From the NCBI GenBank assembly GCA_947630045.1, contig CANRGC010000003.1, positions 55,076 to 119,075 of the forward strand: a DNA stretch of 64,000 bases, written 5' to 3'. Origin of the DNA: Candidatus Gastranaerophilales bacterium. Lineage in GTDB: Bacteria > Cyanobacteriota > Vampirovibrionia > Gastranaerophilales > Gastranaerophilaceae. A program made the position numbers and the translations under genes. The notes beneath the pieces were generated by a model. The model saw nothing but the letters and a program-made list of their open reading frames with translations, searched no databases and was not told the origin of the DNA. Shown in pieces: positions 7,941 to 17,011 of this stretch (position 1 is its first letter; each line of letters begins with the position of its first letter).

Positions 7941-10001
7941 ATGTTAAAAAATAACAGATTTAATCTATATATTGCCATATTAATTTTAACCTCTTTTTTT
8001 ATGGAGCAGGGGGCGTGTTTTGCTGCATTGAGCCAAAAAACAATTGAAATTGCAAGAGAAGTCATAAATAACCCCACGCAAGGAAACGTTTCTCTTTATG
8101 TTAAGGCAATGTTAAAAGAATATAAAAAGGCATATAAAGAAAATAATCTTGAAGAAGCTTCGGACGACTTAAGGTCTGCGCTTTATTTTTTGAAAGATAA
8201 ACCAAACTCAACGGAATATAATGATACGCTCTCAAAATTAAATTCAATAAACGAACAAATGGGAGTTGATTTAAGTGATGAAAACAGGCTTGAAATTGCA
8301 AAAAACCTTTATTTGGAAAATAAAATTTTTGCTTCAGCCTATGAATTTTCCGTTCTTTTAAAAGAAGGATATGAAACAGACGTTTGTTATGAATATATGG
8401 GCAATATAGCTCAAAAGCTCAATATGCAGGATACTGCGTTTGCGCTTTATAAAAAAGCGGTGGAAGAAAACCCTGAAAATATCAACGCAAAATATAAATA
8501 TGCAAATTTTCTTTTACAAAAAGGCGAAATAACAGACGCCATTTTATATTTTGAAGATGTTGTCGAAAACACAAACTCTAAACCCGTTATTGACGATATT
8601 ATTAAAACTTTTACCCAAAGGCTTAATAACAACCCTGACGATGAAAACAATTACGGAATTTTGGGGCTTGCATATCAAAAACTCGGTCAATATGACAAAA
8701 CTTATAAGCTTTTAAAAAAATCGTTAATTATAAACCCCAAAGATATTTTCCTTCGTTATTATTTGGGTAATTTGCTTTTTAATATACATGAATATTCTTT
8801 CGCAGATGAAATTTATACTGAAATTTTAGAAGAAAATCCGTATGAATCTCAAATAAGAATTTCAAGAGCCAAGGCTTATATTCAGCTAAATCAAGTCGAT
8901 AAGGCAATTAAAGATTATCAAATTGTGCTTGCAATGTATCCTGAATCTTTACAGGCGCAATATGGAATGTATTCGCTTTTAAAAAACAAATATTCACTTG
9001 ATGAAATCGTAAAGCTTTTCTATCCGATAGATTCCGACTATAAACTTAAAGATGAAGATTTTAACAGTCTTGGTTATTTTGCAAACAAAATAGGGGCAAC
9101 AAAAGACGCCATTGTCTTTTTCCAAAAAGCGCTCTTGATGAACCCGAAATCTGAAACGCCATATATTGAACTTTATAAAATCTATCAACTTTTGGGGCAA
9201 AATGATAAGGCAAAAGAAATAATCCAAAAAGGGTATAAGGCGCTTCCCAAAAATGGCGAAATTAACCAAATGTATTCAGCCCTCAATTCGGATAAAATAA
9301 ATGAAAAATATGATATTGCGCTTTCATATTTAAATTCGGGCGAATTTGAAAAGGCAATTGCCGTTTATAACCAAATCGAGCCGAAAAACACTGAGGTTTA
9401 TCAGGCAATCGGCAACTGTTACAGGCAGCTTGGCGATTTTAAAAATGCAATTTCAAATTATAAAAAGTCAATCGAACTCAGCCCCGATGATTCAGACGCT
9501 TATTATGCTCTCGGGGTTGCATATCTTGAATCTAACAATCAGACAAAGGCAAAAGACGCATTTAAGCTTTCCGTTCAAAAAGATTCCAAAAATTTAAAAT
9601 CGAAAAAAATGTTATCTTATATTGAACAAAAAGAAGTCGGAAAAACTCTCGACATAGCTTATGATTATTTTGAAAAGAAAAATTATGCTCAGGCGCTGAA
9701 ATATCTAAATTCCGCCTCGGAAACTTTTCCGAATGACCCTAAAGTCTTTTTCTACAGGGGTTTAACAAAAGAAGCCACAGGCGATATCGAAGGGGCGGTT
9801 TCCGATTTTAAAACAACCGTAAAAATTGACAGAAATTATTTTATAGCATACTATAAGCTGGGCGAAAATCTGGAAAAAATTCACAAGGAAAAAGAAGCTT
9901 TGTATATGTATGAAAAATTTTTAGGGGCAGAAAACATTGATGAAGCCCTCGCAAAAATCGCTCAGCAAAGAGTAATAGAACTTGGAGAGAAATATTACTA
10001 A
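7941..10001 (+). CDS. Tetratricopeptide-repeat protein, exported
   Basis: This 686-residue protein has an N-terminal hydrophobic segment (about 6-28, ending ACFA) that looks like a signal peptide or anchor. The rest is a solenoid of TPR units, with clear copies at about 145-180 (YEYMGNIAQKLNMQDTAFAL), 240-275, 465-505 (AIGNCYRQLGDFKNAI), 506-540 (AYYALGVAYLESNNQTKAK) and 600-660. Such proteins usually act as scaffolds in envelope assembly or secretion. No catalytic domain is visible. The stop codon overlaps the kdsB start (TAATG), so the two genes are translationally coupled, which suggests an outer-membrane or LPS link. Exact role unknown. Confidence 0.85.
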   Translation: MLKNNRFNLYIAILILTSFFMEQGACFAALSQKTIEIAREVINNPTQGNVSLYVKAMLKEYKKAYKENNLEEASDDLRSALYFLKDKPNSTEYNDTLSKLNSINEQMGVDLSDENRLEIAKNLYLENKIFASAYEFSVLLKEGYETDVCYEYMGNIAQKLNMQDTAFALYKKAVEENPENINAKYKYANFLLQKGEITDAILYFEDVVENTNSKPVIDDIIKTFTQRLNNNPDDENNYGILGLAYQKLGQYDKTYKLLKKSLIINPKDIFLRYYLGNLLFNIHEYSFADEIYTEILEENPYESQIRISRAKAYIQLNQVDKAIKDYQIVLAMYPESLQAQYGMYSLLKNKYSLDEIVKLFYPIDSDYKLKDEDFNSLGYFANKIGATKDAIVFFQKALLMNPKSETPYIELYKIYQLLGQNDKAKEIIQKGYKALPKNGEINQMYSALNSDKINEKYDIALSYLNSGEFEKAIAVYNQIEPKNTEVYQAIGNCYRQLGDFKNAISNYKKSIELSPDDSDAYYALGVAYLESNNQTKAKDAFKLSVQKDSKNLKSKKMLSYIEQKEVGKTLDIAYDYFEKKNYAQALKYLNSASETFPNDPKVFFYRGLTKEATGDIEGAVSDFKTTVKIDRNYFIAYYKLGENLEKIHKEKEALYMYEKFLGAENIDEALAKIAQQRVIELGEKYY

Positions 10002-10735
10002 TGGATAAAATTAAAAAGACCGCAATAATTATTCCCGCAAGGCTTGCTTCCACAAGGCTCAAAAACAAACTTCTTCTTGAAGTTAACAAAAAACCGATTA
10101 TAGAGTGGGTTTATGAAAGTGCAAAAAAAGCTAAACTTGCAAGCACGGTTATTATTGCAACAGACAGTAAAGAAATTTTTGATAAGGCAAAAAGCTTTAA
10201 TGCACAAGTTGAAATGACATCAAGCGAGCATAAATCAGGATCGGATAGAATTGCGGAAGTTGCAAAAAGACATAATGAATTTGAATATATTTTAAATATG
10301 CAAGGCGATGAGCCCGAAATAACGCCTGAAGTTATAGATTCCGTTCTTCAAACAATTCAAAATGAAGATTGTGACATTGCAACAATGGTAAGAAAAATAA
10401 CGGATAAAGACCAGATTGAAAGCCCAAATTGTGTAAAATGCGTTTTTGACAAAAATAATTGTGCGATGTATTTTTCAAGATATCCTATTCCCTATAAAAG
10501 AAATGAAGAATTCGCCGAATATTATGCGCATATCGGAATGTATGCTTATAAAAAAGAATCTTTATTAAAAATGACTTCATATCCTCAGGCAAATATTGAA
10601 AAAACCGAGTCTTTGGAACAGTTAAGAGCTTTATATAACGGAATGAAAATAAAAGTTGTTTTAACAGACTTAAATCCTACGGGAATTGACACCATAGACG
10701 ATTTTAACAAATTTAAATCTTTTGCGGAAAAATAA
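10001..10735 (+). CDS. kdsB: 3-deoxy-manno-octulosonate cytidylyltransferase (CMP-Kdo synthetase)
   Basis: This 244-residue protein is close to the family length of about 250. It couples CTP to Kdo to give CMP-Kdo, the donor for LPS inner-core synthesis, in the cytoplasm. Diagnostic motifs are the N-terminal nucleotide loop IIPARLASTRLKNKLL, the metal-binding LNMQGDEPEI, the CMP-Kdo family stretch SEHKSGSDRIAEVA, and the C-terminal GIDTIDDF (family pattern GIDTPED). It overlaps the upstream TPR gene by one base. Its presence is good evidence for Kdo-containing LPS and therefore an outer membrane. No other Kdo or lipid A gene is in the window. Confidence 0.93.
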   Translation: MDKIKKTAIIIPARLASTRLKNKLLLEVNKKPIIEWVYESAKKAKLASTVIIATDSKEIFDKAKSFNAQVEMTSSEHKSGSDRIAEVAKRHNEFEYILNMQGDEPEITPEVIDSVLQTIQNEDCDIATMVRKITDKDQIESPNCVKCVFDKNNCAMYFSRYPIPYKRNEEFAEYYAHIGMYAYKKESLLKMTSYPQANIEKTESLEQLRALYNGMKIKVVLTDLNPTGIDTIDDFNKFKSFAEK

Positions 10736-10759
10736 ATTTTTTTCAAAAAAAAAGAATAT

Positions 10760-10793
10760 AAAAAGCCCCTTTTTTATAATAAAGAGGCTTTTT
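10760..10793. terminator. Bidirectional intrinsic terminator (kdsB / pilin)
   Basis: A 13-bp stem AAAAAGCCCCTTT / AAAGAGGCTTTTT with one mismatch and T or A runs on both sides serves the convergent kdsB and pilin genes. Confidence 0.8.
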
Positions 10794-10818
10794 ATTTATA
10801 ATTTCTTTTTAAATTCAA

Positions 10819-11100
10819 CTATTCACCACCACTGGGGGCTGTATAATTACATTTTCCGTTCTCCCATTTGAACTCTCCGTTATCTTTTCCGCCAAGACCG
10901 GTATTCATAGCGTTGCAAGCTTGTTCCCCTGAATCTTGAGAGCCTTGTCCGACAACTCTGCCTGCCTGACCGAGAGCGTTACCGATGTTGTTTCCTAAAA
11001 GTTGCAAAGCTGCAATAGCGACGACTGCAACCATTGCCAAAATTAAAGCGTATTCAATTAAGCTCTGAGCCTTTTTCGTTGAATTTAAAACTAATCTCAT
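10819..11100 (-). CDS. Flp/Fap-type type IVb pilin
   Basis: This 93-residue prepilin has a short basic leader (MRLVLNSTKKA), then a class III processing site and Flp-like hydrophobic helix QSLIEYALILAMVAVVAIAAL with the E at +5/Y at +6 pattern typical of Flp pilins. The C-terminal domain is small, Gly-rich and carries two cysteines (EQACNAM and GKCNY) that could form a disulphide, which is longer than classic Flp. It would be cleaved by a TadV/prepilin peptidase and assembled by a Tad machine, neither of which is in this window. A promoter with an extended -10 lies just upstream. A second, shorter Flp-like gene is at 61504. Confidence 0.8.
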   Translation of the reverse strand: MRLVLNSTKKAQSLIEYALILAMVAVVAIAALQLLGNNIGNALGQAGRVVGQGSQDSGEQACNAMNTGLGGKDNGEFKWENGKCNYTAPSGGE

Positions 11101-11132
11101 ATCTAATTAACCCTTTTATTTCTTTTAAAGAC

Positions 11133-11160
11133 AGAATACCATATTTTTTAATTCAAGTAA
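11133..11160 (-). promoter_or_regulatory. Extended -10 promoter of the pilin gene
   Basis: On the minus strand TTACTT (11160-11155), a 16-bp spacer and TGG-TATTCT (-10 at 11138-11133) form a plausible sigma-70 promoter about 30 bases before the start codon, with AAAAGGG as the ribosome site. Confidence 0.5.
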
Positions 11161-11219
11161 ATATTGTGAAGAAAACTACATCATATTGTGTATTATGCCA
11201 CAAGTAAAATTTAATTTAA

Positions 11220-11251
11220 CAAAAAAAATGAGCCTCAAAATCTGAGGCTCA
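11220..11251 (-). terminator. Intrinsic terminator of rpsP
   Basis: A perfect 9-bp stem TGAGCCTCA / TGAGGCTCA with a 5-base loop is followed on the minus strand by eight or more T. Confidence 0.92.
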
Positions 11252-11269
11252 TAAAGTGTTCTTTTTAAT

Positions 11270-11671
11270 TTATTCTGTTTTCTCAGCTTCTTCGGAAGAA
11301 TTTTCAGCTGAAGTTTCTTCAGCTTTAGCTTCTTCAGCTTGAGCCTTAGCTTCTTCTTCAGCTTTCTTTTGTTCTTCTAATTTAGCTTGAGCTTTTTTGG
11401 ATAATTTTTGTTCGGTTTTTTTGTTATAAACCAAAGCACCGTTTTCGTCACAATTCTTAATTAAATATTGAACTGTTTCGCTAACTTGAGCGCCTTTTTT
11501 AATCCAGTTTAAAGCGCTTTCTTTATTTAATTTCATTTCTTTTGTTTTGGGGTTATAGTGTCCTAATTCTTCAATAGGAGCGCCTTCCCTTTTACATCTT
11601 GAGTCAATTACAACAACCCTGTATGTTGGGTTTTTCTTATAACCAAGTCTTTTAAGTCTTATTTTAACCAC
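11270..11671 (-). CDS. rpsP: 30S ribosomal protein S16 with acidic C-terminal tail
   Basis: The S16 core spans residues 1-85 (VKIRLKRLGYKKNPTYRVVVIDSRCKREG, HYNPKTKEMKLN, WIKKGAQVSETVQYLI). It is a structural protein of the small subunit. Start is GTG at 11671. The family is usually 75-90 residues, but here a further 45 residues of Ala/Glu/Lys-rich helix follow (about 90-133), low in complexity and probably extending from the ribosome surface. rimM and trmD, the usual partners, do not follow; the gene is closed by its own terminator. Confidence 0.95.
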   Translation of the reverse strand: MVKIRLKRLGYKKNPTYRVVVIDSRCKREGAPIEELGHYNPKTKEMKLNKESALNWIKKGAQVSETVQYLIKNCDENGALVYNKKTEQKLSKKAQAKLEEQKKAEEEAKAQAEEAKAEETSAENSSEEAEKTE

Positions 11672-11770
11672 TTTGTTGTCTTTCTTCTTATACTGTTACT
11701 CCAATAATCAAACCACAAAGAAAAATTGATTGCAAGCCTTTTAAAACACTTTTTAAAAATTTGTCAACAA

Positions 11771-12226
11771 TTAATTTTTGCCGGTTGAGCCGAAGCCGCC
11801 TTCGCCCCTTATAGTCTCAGTTAATTCGGGAACAATTTCAATATTTGCCCTTGTTGTTTTTGCAATGACCATTTGAGCTATTCTCTCACCTCTTTTAATT
11901 GTGAATGTTTCTGCGGATAAGTTTACAAGCCCGACTTTCACTTCTCCTCTGTAATCTTCATCCACTGTTCCGACACAATTTATGAGGCTTATTCCATGCT
12001 TTATTGAAAGTCCGCTTCTCGGGCGAATTTGAGCTTCATAGCCATGGGGAAGCTCAATTTTAATTCCTGTGGGAACAAGAAATCTTTCCAAAGATTTTAA
12101 AACAATATCATCTTCACATGAAGCAACAAGATCCATGCCCGCAGCGCCTTCCGTTTTATATTCGGGAAGCCCCGCACAGTGTTCAAGTTTTTGAATTTTT
12201 AAAACAATTTTATCTTGTTCGTTCAT
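11771..12226 (-). CDS. dut: dUTP diphosphatase (dUTPase)
   Basis: This trimeric dUTPase-fold enzyme hydrolyses dUTP to dUMP and PPi, keeping uracil out of DNA and feeding dTMP synthesis. All five motifs are visible in order: [28 protein letters not shown], and the C-terminal GEGGFGSTG arm that closes on the base. ATG 12226 is preferred over an in-frame Met 27 bases upstream: it forms an ATGA overlap with the stop of coaX and has GGGGGGAAA ahead of it. Length is about 151 residues, normal for the family. It is co-transcribed with coaX. Confidence 0.95.
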   Translation of the reverse strand: MNEQDKIVLKIQKLEHCAGLPEYKTEGAAGMDLVASCEDDIVLKSLERFLVPTGIKIELPHGYEAQIRPRSGLSIKHGISLINCVGTVDEDYRGEVKVGLVNLSAETFTIKRGERIAQMVIAKTTRANIEIVPELTETIRGEGGFGSTGKN

Positions 12227-12996
12227 AATTTCCCCCCAACATTTAATTCCCATATAGTTTTAAGCCCTTCAAGGGTTAAGTTTTTGTTTATTTCCATTTT
12301 TCTTTTAAAATCTTTAAATAAAATTTTTGAAAAACCGCCCGTTACAACAATAGTTGCTTCTTTTTTTAATTCTTTTTCACAAAGCTCAATCATTCCTTCA
12401 ATCATTTTTTGATGTCCGGTTACAATTCCCGATAACATGGCGTCAATTGTGTTTTTTCCGATAGCGTTTTTTGGCGCTTCGATGTTTAATTTCGGAAGCT
12501 TTGAGGTAAACTTGCTTAAAGATTTTGCCTGTATTAAAGGCCCCGGGGCAATTATACCCCCTATAAAATTTTTGTTGCAATCAATAATGTCAAAAGTTGT
12601 TGCAGTTCCGATATCAATGACAATAACGGGAAGTTTATACAAACAAGCCGCCGCAGAAGCATTTGCAAGCCTGTCGGCGCCTGCTTCTTTCGGTTCGTCA
12701 ATAGAAATTTTTACAGGCAAATTTGATTTATGAGAAACCATATAAGGTTCAATGTTTAAAAAATCGCAAATAGCATTTTTAATTGTTTCTCCCAAAGTGG
12801 GAACGACCGATGAAATTATTGCAAATTTAACCTTTTCTTTAATATTGTTTGCGCTAAGCAAGGTTGAGATTATAATTCCGTATTCGTCAGAAGTTTTGAT
12901 ATTATCGGAAGCTATGCTGTAGACTTTTAAAAGCTTGTCATCATCATAAATTCCGATGTTTGTATTTGTGTTTCCAATGTCTGTTACTAAAAGCAT
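12223..12996 (-). CDS. coaX: Type III pantothenate kinase
   Basis: This enzyme catalyses the first step of CoA synthesis, ATP-dependent phosphorylation of pantothenate, with an ASKHA-fold. Motifs are [19 protein letters not shown] (phosphate 1), [11 protein letters not shown], and [13 protein letters not shown] (phosphate 2), then GGIIAPGP. Start ATG 12996 gives 257 residues, the usual length; an in-frame Met 63 bases upstream would add an unlikely hydrophobic stretch and span a terminator-like hairpin. There is no clear Shine-Dalgarno; AATAAT lies 6 bases before the ATG. The gene overlaps dut by 4 bases. Confidence 0.93.
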   Translation of the reverse strand: MLLVTDIGNTNTNIGIYDDDKLLKVYSIASDNIKTSDEYGIIISTLLSANNIKEKVKFAIISSVVPTLGETIKNAICDFLNIEPYMVSHKSNLPVKISIDEPKEAGADRLANASAAACLYKLPVIVIDIGTATTFDIIDCNKNFIGGIIAPGPLIQAKSLSKFTSKLPKLNIEAPKNAIGKNTIDAMLSGIVTGHQKMIEGMIELCEKELKKEATIVVTGGFSKILFKDFKRKMEINKNLTLEGLKTIWELNVGGKL

Positions 12997-13012
12997 ACGG
13001 TAATTATTGCAT

Positions 13013-13039
13013 AAAAAAAATGCGAATAAAATATTCGCA
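13013..13039 (-). terminator. Terminator-like hairpin just upstream of coaX
   Basis: On the minus strand an 8-bp stem TGCGAATA / TATTCGCA with a 3-base loop is followed by eight T, ending about 16 bases before the coaX start codon. No minus-strand gene lies upstream, so it either acts as an attenuator in a coaX leader or stops stray antisense transcription from the divergent region. Confidence 0.6.
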
Positions 13040-13181
13040 CTTGTCATAAATAAGCACAATTCACAACATGAATATAAAATTTAAAATCTAAAATCTATAC
13101 ACACCTTCCACCATGATAAATATCGGCAATAAGTCTAAAATTCTTTATGAAATATTACAAAATGTAACAAAAAAATGTTTT

Positions 13182-13208
13182 TTGGAAATAATATATACAA
13201 AATATACT
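13182..13208 (+). promoter_or_regulatory. Possible promoter of the coiled-coil gene at 13243
   Basis: TTGGAA (13182-13187) and TATACT (13203-13208) lie 15 bases apart, about 35 bases before the start codon; CAGAAAGGTAAG provides the ribosome site. The spacing is short, so the call is tentative. Confidence 0.35.
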
Positions 13209-13242
13209 TTATTTATATAAAGGTACTCAGAAAGGTAAGAAA

Positions 13243-13674
13243 ATGGCAAACCGTTCGTTTCTTATGTCGGAAGCGGTCGTAATGACTAAAACAAACCAGA
13301 TAAGCAATCTGGAAATGCGCCTTCTCAACATAAGCGCCGAAAAAACCCTTAAACATGCCGAAGGCAGCGCAAAGATTGCCCAATATACCGCTAAAATGAA
13401 TTTTCTTACCAATAATGCCAGAAATAACCTCGGTGAGGGCTATAGCTCAGATGAATATAAACAATATCTTGCAGAAGCTGAATCAATTGAAAATGAATAT
13501 ATGACGATTATTGAAGGGCTAAGAGACCAAATGCAGGAGGCTGAGGACAAACTTGATACTCAGCAGGAAACCGTTCAGGTACAATTGGAAGCCTTGAGAG
13601 CCGAACAAGAAGAATGGAAAAAGCTCACTCAAGAAAAAGCGGAAGCAGCAGGCTACTTTAAGAGTGGCGGTTAA
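13243..13674 (+). CDS. Small coiled-coil hypothetical protein
   Basis: This 143-residue protein has no signal peptide. Residues 1-45 are mixed with a Met/Asn-rich start (MSEAVVMTKTNQISNLEMRLLN). Residues about 60-135 are predicted by eye as a long amphipathic coiled coil rich in E, Q and A (EYMTIIEGLRDQMQEAEDKL). It resembles in layout the 179-residue protein at 28352: short, hydrophilic, an N-terminal helix followed by Gln/Glu-rich heptads, each a single gene with a strong ribosome site and its own terminator. No function is recognised; a cytoplasmic filament or secreted helical protein are both possible. Confidence 0.7.
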   Translation: MANRSFLMSEAVVMTKTNQISNLEMRLLNISAEKTLKHAEGSAKIAQYTAKMNFLTNNARNNLGEGYSSDEYKQYLAEAESIENEYMTIIEGLRDQMQEAEDKLDTQQETVQVQLEALRAEQEEWKKLTQEKAEAAGYFKSGG

Positions 13675-13683
13675 TAAAGATTG

Positions 13684-13713
13684 AAAAACCCTTCTTAATA
13701 AAGAAGGGTTTTT
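13684..13713. terminator. Bidirectional terminator between coiled-coil gene and accC
   Basis: A perfect 13-bp stem AAAAACCCTTCTT / AAGAAGGGTTTTT with AATA loop lies between convergent genes; the T and A runs suit both directions. Confidence 0.92.
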
Positions 13714-13715
13714 AG

Positions 13716-15083
13716 CTAGTGTTTTAATTCTTCTTTTGAAAAATGCTTTTCAATAAAGCTTGTATCAAAGTTGCCCGAGATAAATACATCGTTATTTAAG
13801 ATTGCCTTGTGGAAAGGAATTGTTGTTTTAATTCCCGTTATAATATATTCATCAAGCGCTCTTAAAGCACGCTTTCTTGCCTCTTCTCTTGTATTTCCCC
13901 AACAGATTAATTTTCCGACCATGGAATCATAATACGGGGGAATTGTATAGCCTGTGTAAGCGTGAGAATCAATTCTGACCCCAAAACCTCCGGGAGCAAT
14001 GTATCCTTCAATTTTTCCGGCAAACGGCATAAAATCACGCTCAGGATCTTCCGCATTAATTCTGCACTCTATTGCATGACCTCTCAAAACGATGTCATCT
14101 TGTGTAAAAGAAAGCTTTTGTCCGGAAGCCACTCTTATTTGTTCTTTAACTATGTCAACTCCCGAAATCATTTCGGAAACGCAATGTTCAACCTGAACCC
14201 TTGTGTTCATTTCCATAAAATACCATTTCTTGTTTTCAGGGTCACTTTCATCAAGCAAAAATTCAAGAGTTCCCGCACCTTCATATCCGATTGCCTTAGC
14301 TGCGGCAATTGCGGCTTCGCCCATTTTTTTTCTGATGTCATCAGTTATGGCAGGGCTTGGCGCTTCTTCAAGAAGTTTTTGGTGGCGTCTTTGAATTGAA
14401 CAATCTCTTTCGCCTAAATGAACAACGTTTCCGTAACTGTCGGCTAAAATCTGAACCTCTATATGACGGGGGTTGATTAAATATTTTTCACAGTAAACAT
14501 CGGGGTTTGCAAAAGAATTTTGGGCTTCCTGACGGCACAGATTAAATGCGTCTTCAAGTTCTTCTTCTTTTGTGACAATTCTCATTCCCTTGCCCCCGCC
14601 GCCTGCGGTTGCTTTAATAATTACGGGATAGCCGACTTTTTTTGCAAACTCTCTTATTTCGTTTATGTCTGACACAATGCCTGTTCCGGGAGTAACGGGA
14701 ACATTAGATTCTATCATTGTTTTTCTTGCGCTTGCTTTATCGCCCATAGCTCTCATAGCGGCAGCGGACGGACCGATAAACTTTATATGGTGTTCGTCAC
14801 AAATGTCAACAAAATCTGCACGCTCTGACATAAATCCGTATCCGGGGTGAATTGCGTTTGCGCCGGAAGTTAGGGCAACGCTTATTATTGCGGGAATGCT
14901 TAAATAGCTTTTTGAGCTTGGATAAGGACCTATGCAATAAGCTTCATCGGCTAAAGAAACATGCAAACTGTCAGCGTCCGCTTGAGAATATACGGCAACG
15001 GTTGCAATTCCCAACTCTCTGCATGCTCTTATTATACGAAGGGCGATTTCCCCCCTGTTTGCAATTAATACTTTCTCAATCAT
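13716..15083 (-). CDS. accC: Acetyl-CoA carboxylase, biotin carboxylase subunit
   Basis: This ATP-grasp enzyme carboxylates biotin on AccB using ATP and bicarbonate, starting fatty acid synthesis. It has 455 residues, normal length. Motifs are the N-terminal KVLIANRGEIALRIIRAC, the Gly-rich ATP loop IIKATAGGGGKGMRIV, the HLGERDCSIQRRHQKLLEEAPS stretch around the catalytic region, and YFMEMNTRVQVEH with metal and catalytic residues. It is the last gene of efp-accB-accC. The carboxyltransferase subunits accD-accA form a separate plus-strand operon 4.5 kb away. Confidence 0.97.
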   Translation of the reverse strand: MIEKVLIANRGEIALRIIRACRELGIATVAVYSQADADSLHVSLADEAYCIGPYPSSKSYLSIPAIISVALTSGANAIHPGYGFMSERADFVDICDEHHIKFIGPSAAAMRAMGDKASARKTMIESNVPVTPGTGIVSDINEIREFAKKVGYPVIIKATAGGGGKGMRIVTKEEELEDAFNLCRQEAQNSFANPDVYCEKYLINPRHIEVQILADSYGNVVHLGERDCSIQRRHQKLLEEAPSPAITDDIRKKMGEAAIAAAKAIGYEGAGTLEFLLDESDPENKKWYFMEMNTRVQVEHCVSEMISGVDIVKEQIRVASGQKLSFTQDDIVLRGHAIECRINAEDPERDFMPFAGKIEGYIAPGGFGVRIDSHAYTGYTIPPYYDSMVGKLICWGNTREEARKRALRALDEYIITGIKTTIPFHKAILNNDVFISGNFDTSFIEKHFSKEELKH

Positions 15084-15126
15084 AATTTTTTCCTAAAAAA
15101 GATGACAGCATAATAAAAATGTATGT

Positions 15127-15582
15127 TTATTCAACATACATTAAAACTTGTCCGTATTCGACAGACTGTCCGTCTTCTACACAAATTTGAGTAATTTTGC
15201 CCGAAACTTCCGATTCGATTTCGTTCATAAGTTTCATAGCTTCAACTATACATACCACCTGACCTGCGGCAACCGTATCGCCAACTCTGACAAAAGGTTT
15301 TGCTCCGGGGCTTGGTGAAGCGTAAAACGCACCAACCATGGGTGATGTAATAGCCGTTCCTTTAGGTTGAGGGGCAGCGGCGGAAGCTTTTTCCGTGTTT
15401 GAAACTGCCTCTGTCTGGGCTTGTGTTTGAGAAGGACGGGTTGTTGACGCCTCAATGTTAGCTGTTTGATAACCTCTCTTAATTATAATGGCTTTGTCGC
15501 CGTCTTCGACCGTGATTTCGGTTAACTGTTTTTCATCAGCCAAATTGGCAAGTTTTTCTATATATTCTATTTCAAAGTTCAT
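15127..15582 (-). CDS. accB: Acetyl-CoA carboxylase, biotin carboxyl carrier protein
   Basis: This 151-residue protein has an N-terminal dimer/interaction region (1-45), a Thr/Ala/Pro/Gln-rich flexible linker (about 45-80) and a C-terminal biotinyl domain. The biotinylation motif [12 protein letters not shown] carries the lysine modified by biotin ligase. It moves carboxybiotin between AccC and AccDA. The gene starts 3 bases after the efp stop and precedes accC by 43 bases, the usual cyanobacterial/Firmicute order. Confidence 0.96.
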   Translation of the reverse strand: MNFEIEYIEKLANLADEKQLTEITVEDGDKAIIIKRGYQTANIEASTTRPSQTQAQTEAVSNTEKASAAAPQPKGTAITSPMVGAFYASPSPGAKPFVRVGDTVAAGQVVCIVEAMKLMNEIESEVSGKITQICVEDGQSVEYGQVLMYVE

Positions 15583-15585
15583 ATA

Positions 15586-16143
15586 TTAAACCCTATCTAA
15601 GTATTCGTTTGTTCTTGTGTCTATTCTTAATTTGTCTCCAACCTGTATAAAGAATGGAACGTTAACAACGGCACCGCCTTCTAATGTTGCGGGTTTTGAA
15701 CCGCCTTGAGCGGTATTTCCTTTTTCTGCGGGCGGAGTATCAATTACTTCAAGCTCAACAAAATTTGGAAGGTCAATACCGATAATATTGCCGTTGTGCA
15801 TAAGAATTTGCACGTTCATATTTTCTTTTAAATATTTAATACCATCCCCGATTTTGTCGGATGATACAGGCAACTGTTCATATGATTCCAAATCCATCAT
15901 AACAAAGTCATTGCCTTCTTTATATAAATATTGCATTTCACGTCTGTCTAAAACGGCTTTTGCAACCTTTTCACCCGCTCTGAATGTTTTTTCAACAACT
16001 TGACCGGTTTCAACATTTTTTAATTTTGAACGGACAAAAGCGGCGCCTTTACCCGGCTTAACGTGTAAAAATTCAACAACAGACCAAAGACCGTTGTCTA
16101 ATTCTAAGGTTAAACCTGTTTTTAAATCGTTTACTGAAATCAT
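15586..16143 (-). CDS. efp: Translation elongation factor P
   Basis: EF-P binds between the P and E sites and rescues ribosomes stalled at polyproline. ATG 16143 is chosen because it gives the standard [16 protein letters not shown] start; a Met four codons upstream is possible. All three domains are present: the KOW-like domain with the tip loop [12 protein letters not shown], whose lysine is the usual modification site; the middle OB domain ([15 protein letters not shown]); and the C-terminal OB domain ([17 protein letters not shown]). Length is 185 residues. No lysyl-modification enzyme (EpmA) is in the window. Confidence 0.95.
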   Translation of the reverse strand: MISVNDLKTGLTLELDNGLWSVVEFLHVKPGKGAAFVRSKLKNVETGQVVEKTFRAGEKVAKAVLDRREMQYLYKEGNDFVMMDLESYEQLPVSSDKIGDGIKYLKENMNVQILMHNGNIIGIDLPNFVELEVIDTPPAEKGNTAQGGSKPATLEGGAVVNVPFFIQVGDKLRIDTRTNEYLDRV

Positions 16144-16181
16144 ATATGCACCCATTTAACTATCTACTGCAATAGAGTTTA

Positions 16182-16922
16182 TCATAAAAGTTGATTTTTT
16201 ACATAAATATTTTCATCTTGTTTCAATTTCTGTAACAATTCATTCGGCACATCTTTCATTTTGGAGATTATTAATGCTGTTTTTTCCCTGATTGTATAAT
16301 CAAGAAAACATGAACATTTTGTTAAAATATCTTCCAAATTTTCAAAAGTGAGGTCTAAAATTGAAATTGAGCTTAAAAGCCAATAAAGATTAAAAGTTAA
16401 TTTATTTTTTGCATGATTTTTAAATGACTTTTCTTTGTTTTCGTGAAATTTGGTATCTTTTTTTAAAAATTTATCGAGTTCTTTTAGGGTTTTTCTGGTT
16501 TCTTTTATAATATAGGGGGCAAGTTCATTTTTTATATTTTTGTTTTTTTCAATAAAACTTATAACATTTCTTACAACGTTAGGATTAATATCAAGAAGGC
16601 TTTTTACAACCGTTTCTTTTGATTTTTTACTTTTAAGATATTTGCCGCAGCCTTCAATTTCAGACAAGACAAATGAAACCGCCTCTCTTATTCTTCCGTC
16701 TTTGCCAACGAGATGTTCAATCAAAAGATTAAATTCATTTTCATTATCTATACTTTTTAAACTAATTATGGGCATTATCTTTATTTCGTCGTTAGTTTCT
16801 GATAAAATGCGCATAATGTCGTTTTTTGAATATTCACAAAGACTCATTTTAAAAGCGTCAATTATTCCGCTTTCGTCTAAGTCTTCGGTGACTATATTTG
16901 AAAAATCATTATACTTATTCAT
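16182..16922 (-). CDS. HEAT-repeat-like hypothetical protein
   Basis: This 246-residue, helix-rich, Lys/Glu/Asn-rich protein has no signal peptide. Repeated helix pairs around 70-105 (LIEHLVGKDGRIREAVSFVLSEI), 105-140 (VVKSLLDINPNVVRNVISFI) and 205-246 look like HEAT units in which loss or change of one block is followed by the next. It is probably a protein-binding scaffold. There is no Shine-Dalgarno; GGGTATAAT ends 7 bases before the ATG, so the transcript may be leaderless. Function unknown. Confidence 0.7.
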   Translation of the reverse strand: MNKYNDFSNIVTEDLDESGIIDAFKMSLCEYSKNDIMRILSETNDEIKIMPIISLKSIDNENEFNLLIEHLVGKDGRIREAVSFVLSEIEGCGKYLKSKKSKETVVKSLLDINPNVVRNVISFIEKNKNIKNELAPYIIKETRKTLKELDKFLKKDTKFHENKEKSFKNHAKNKLTFNLYWLLSSISILDLTFENLEDILTKCSCFLDYTIREKTALIISKMKDVPNELLQKLKQDENIYVKNQLL

Positions 16923-16929
16923 AGTGTGA

Positions 16930-16935
16930 ATTATA
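16930..16935 (-). promoter_or_regulatory. -10 box (TATAAT) 7 nt before an SD-less start
   Basis: The minus-strand hexamer preceded by GGG lies 7 bases upstream of ATG 16922. No -35 match is seen at 16-18 bp. Confidence 0.45.
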
Positions 16936-17011
16936 CCCGAAACATCTGATTATATGTAAAATTTATACGTTAAAATAAGCTTGTAAAAAACAAAAAAGGA
17001 TAAAATCTGAC

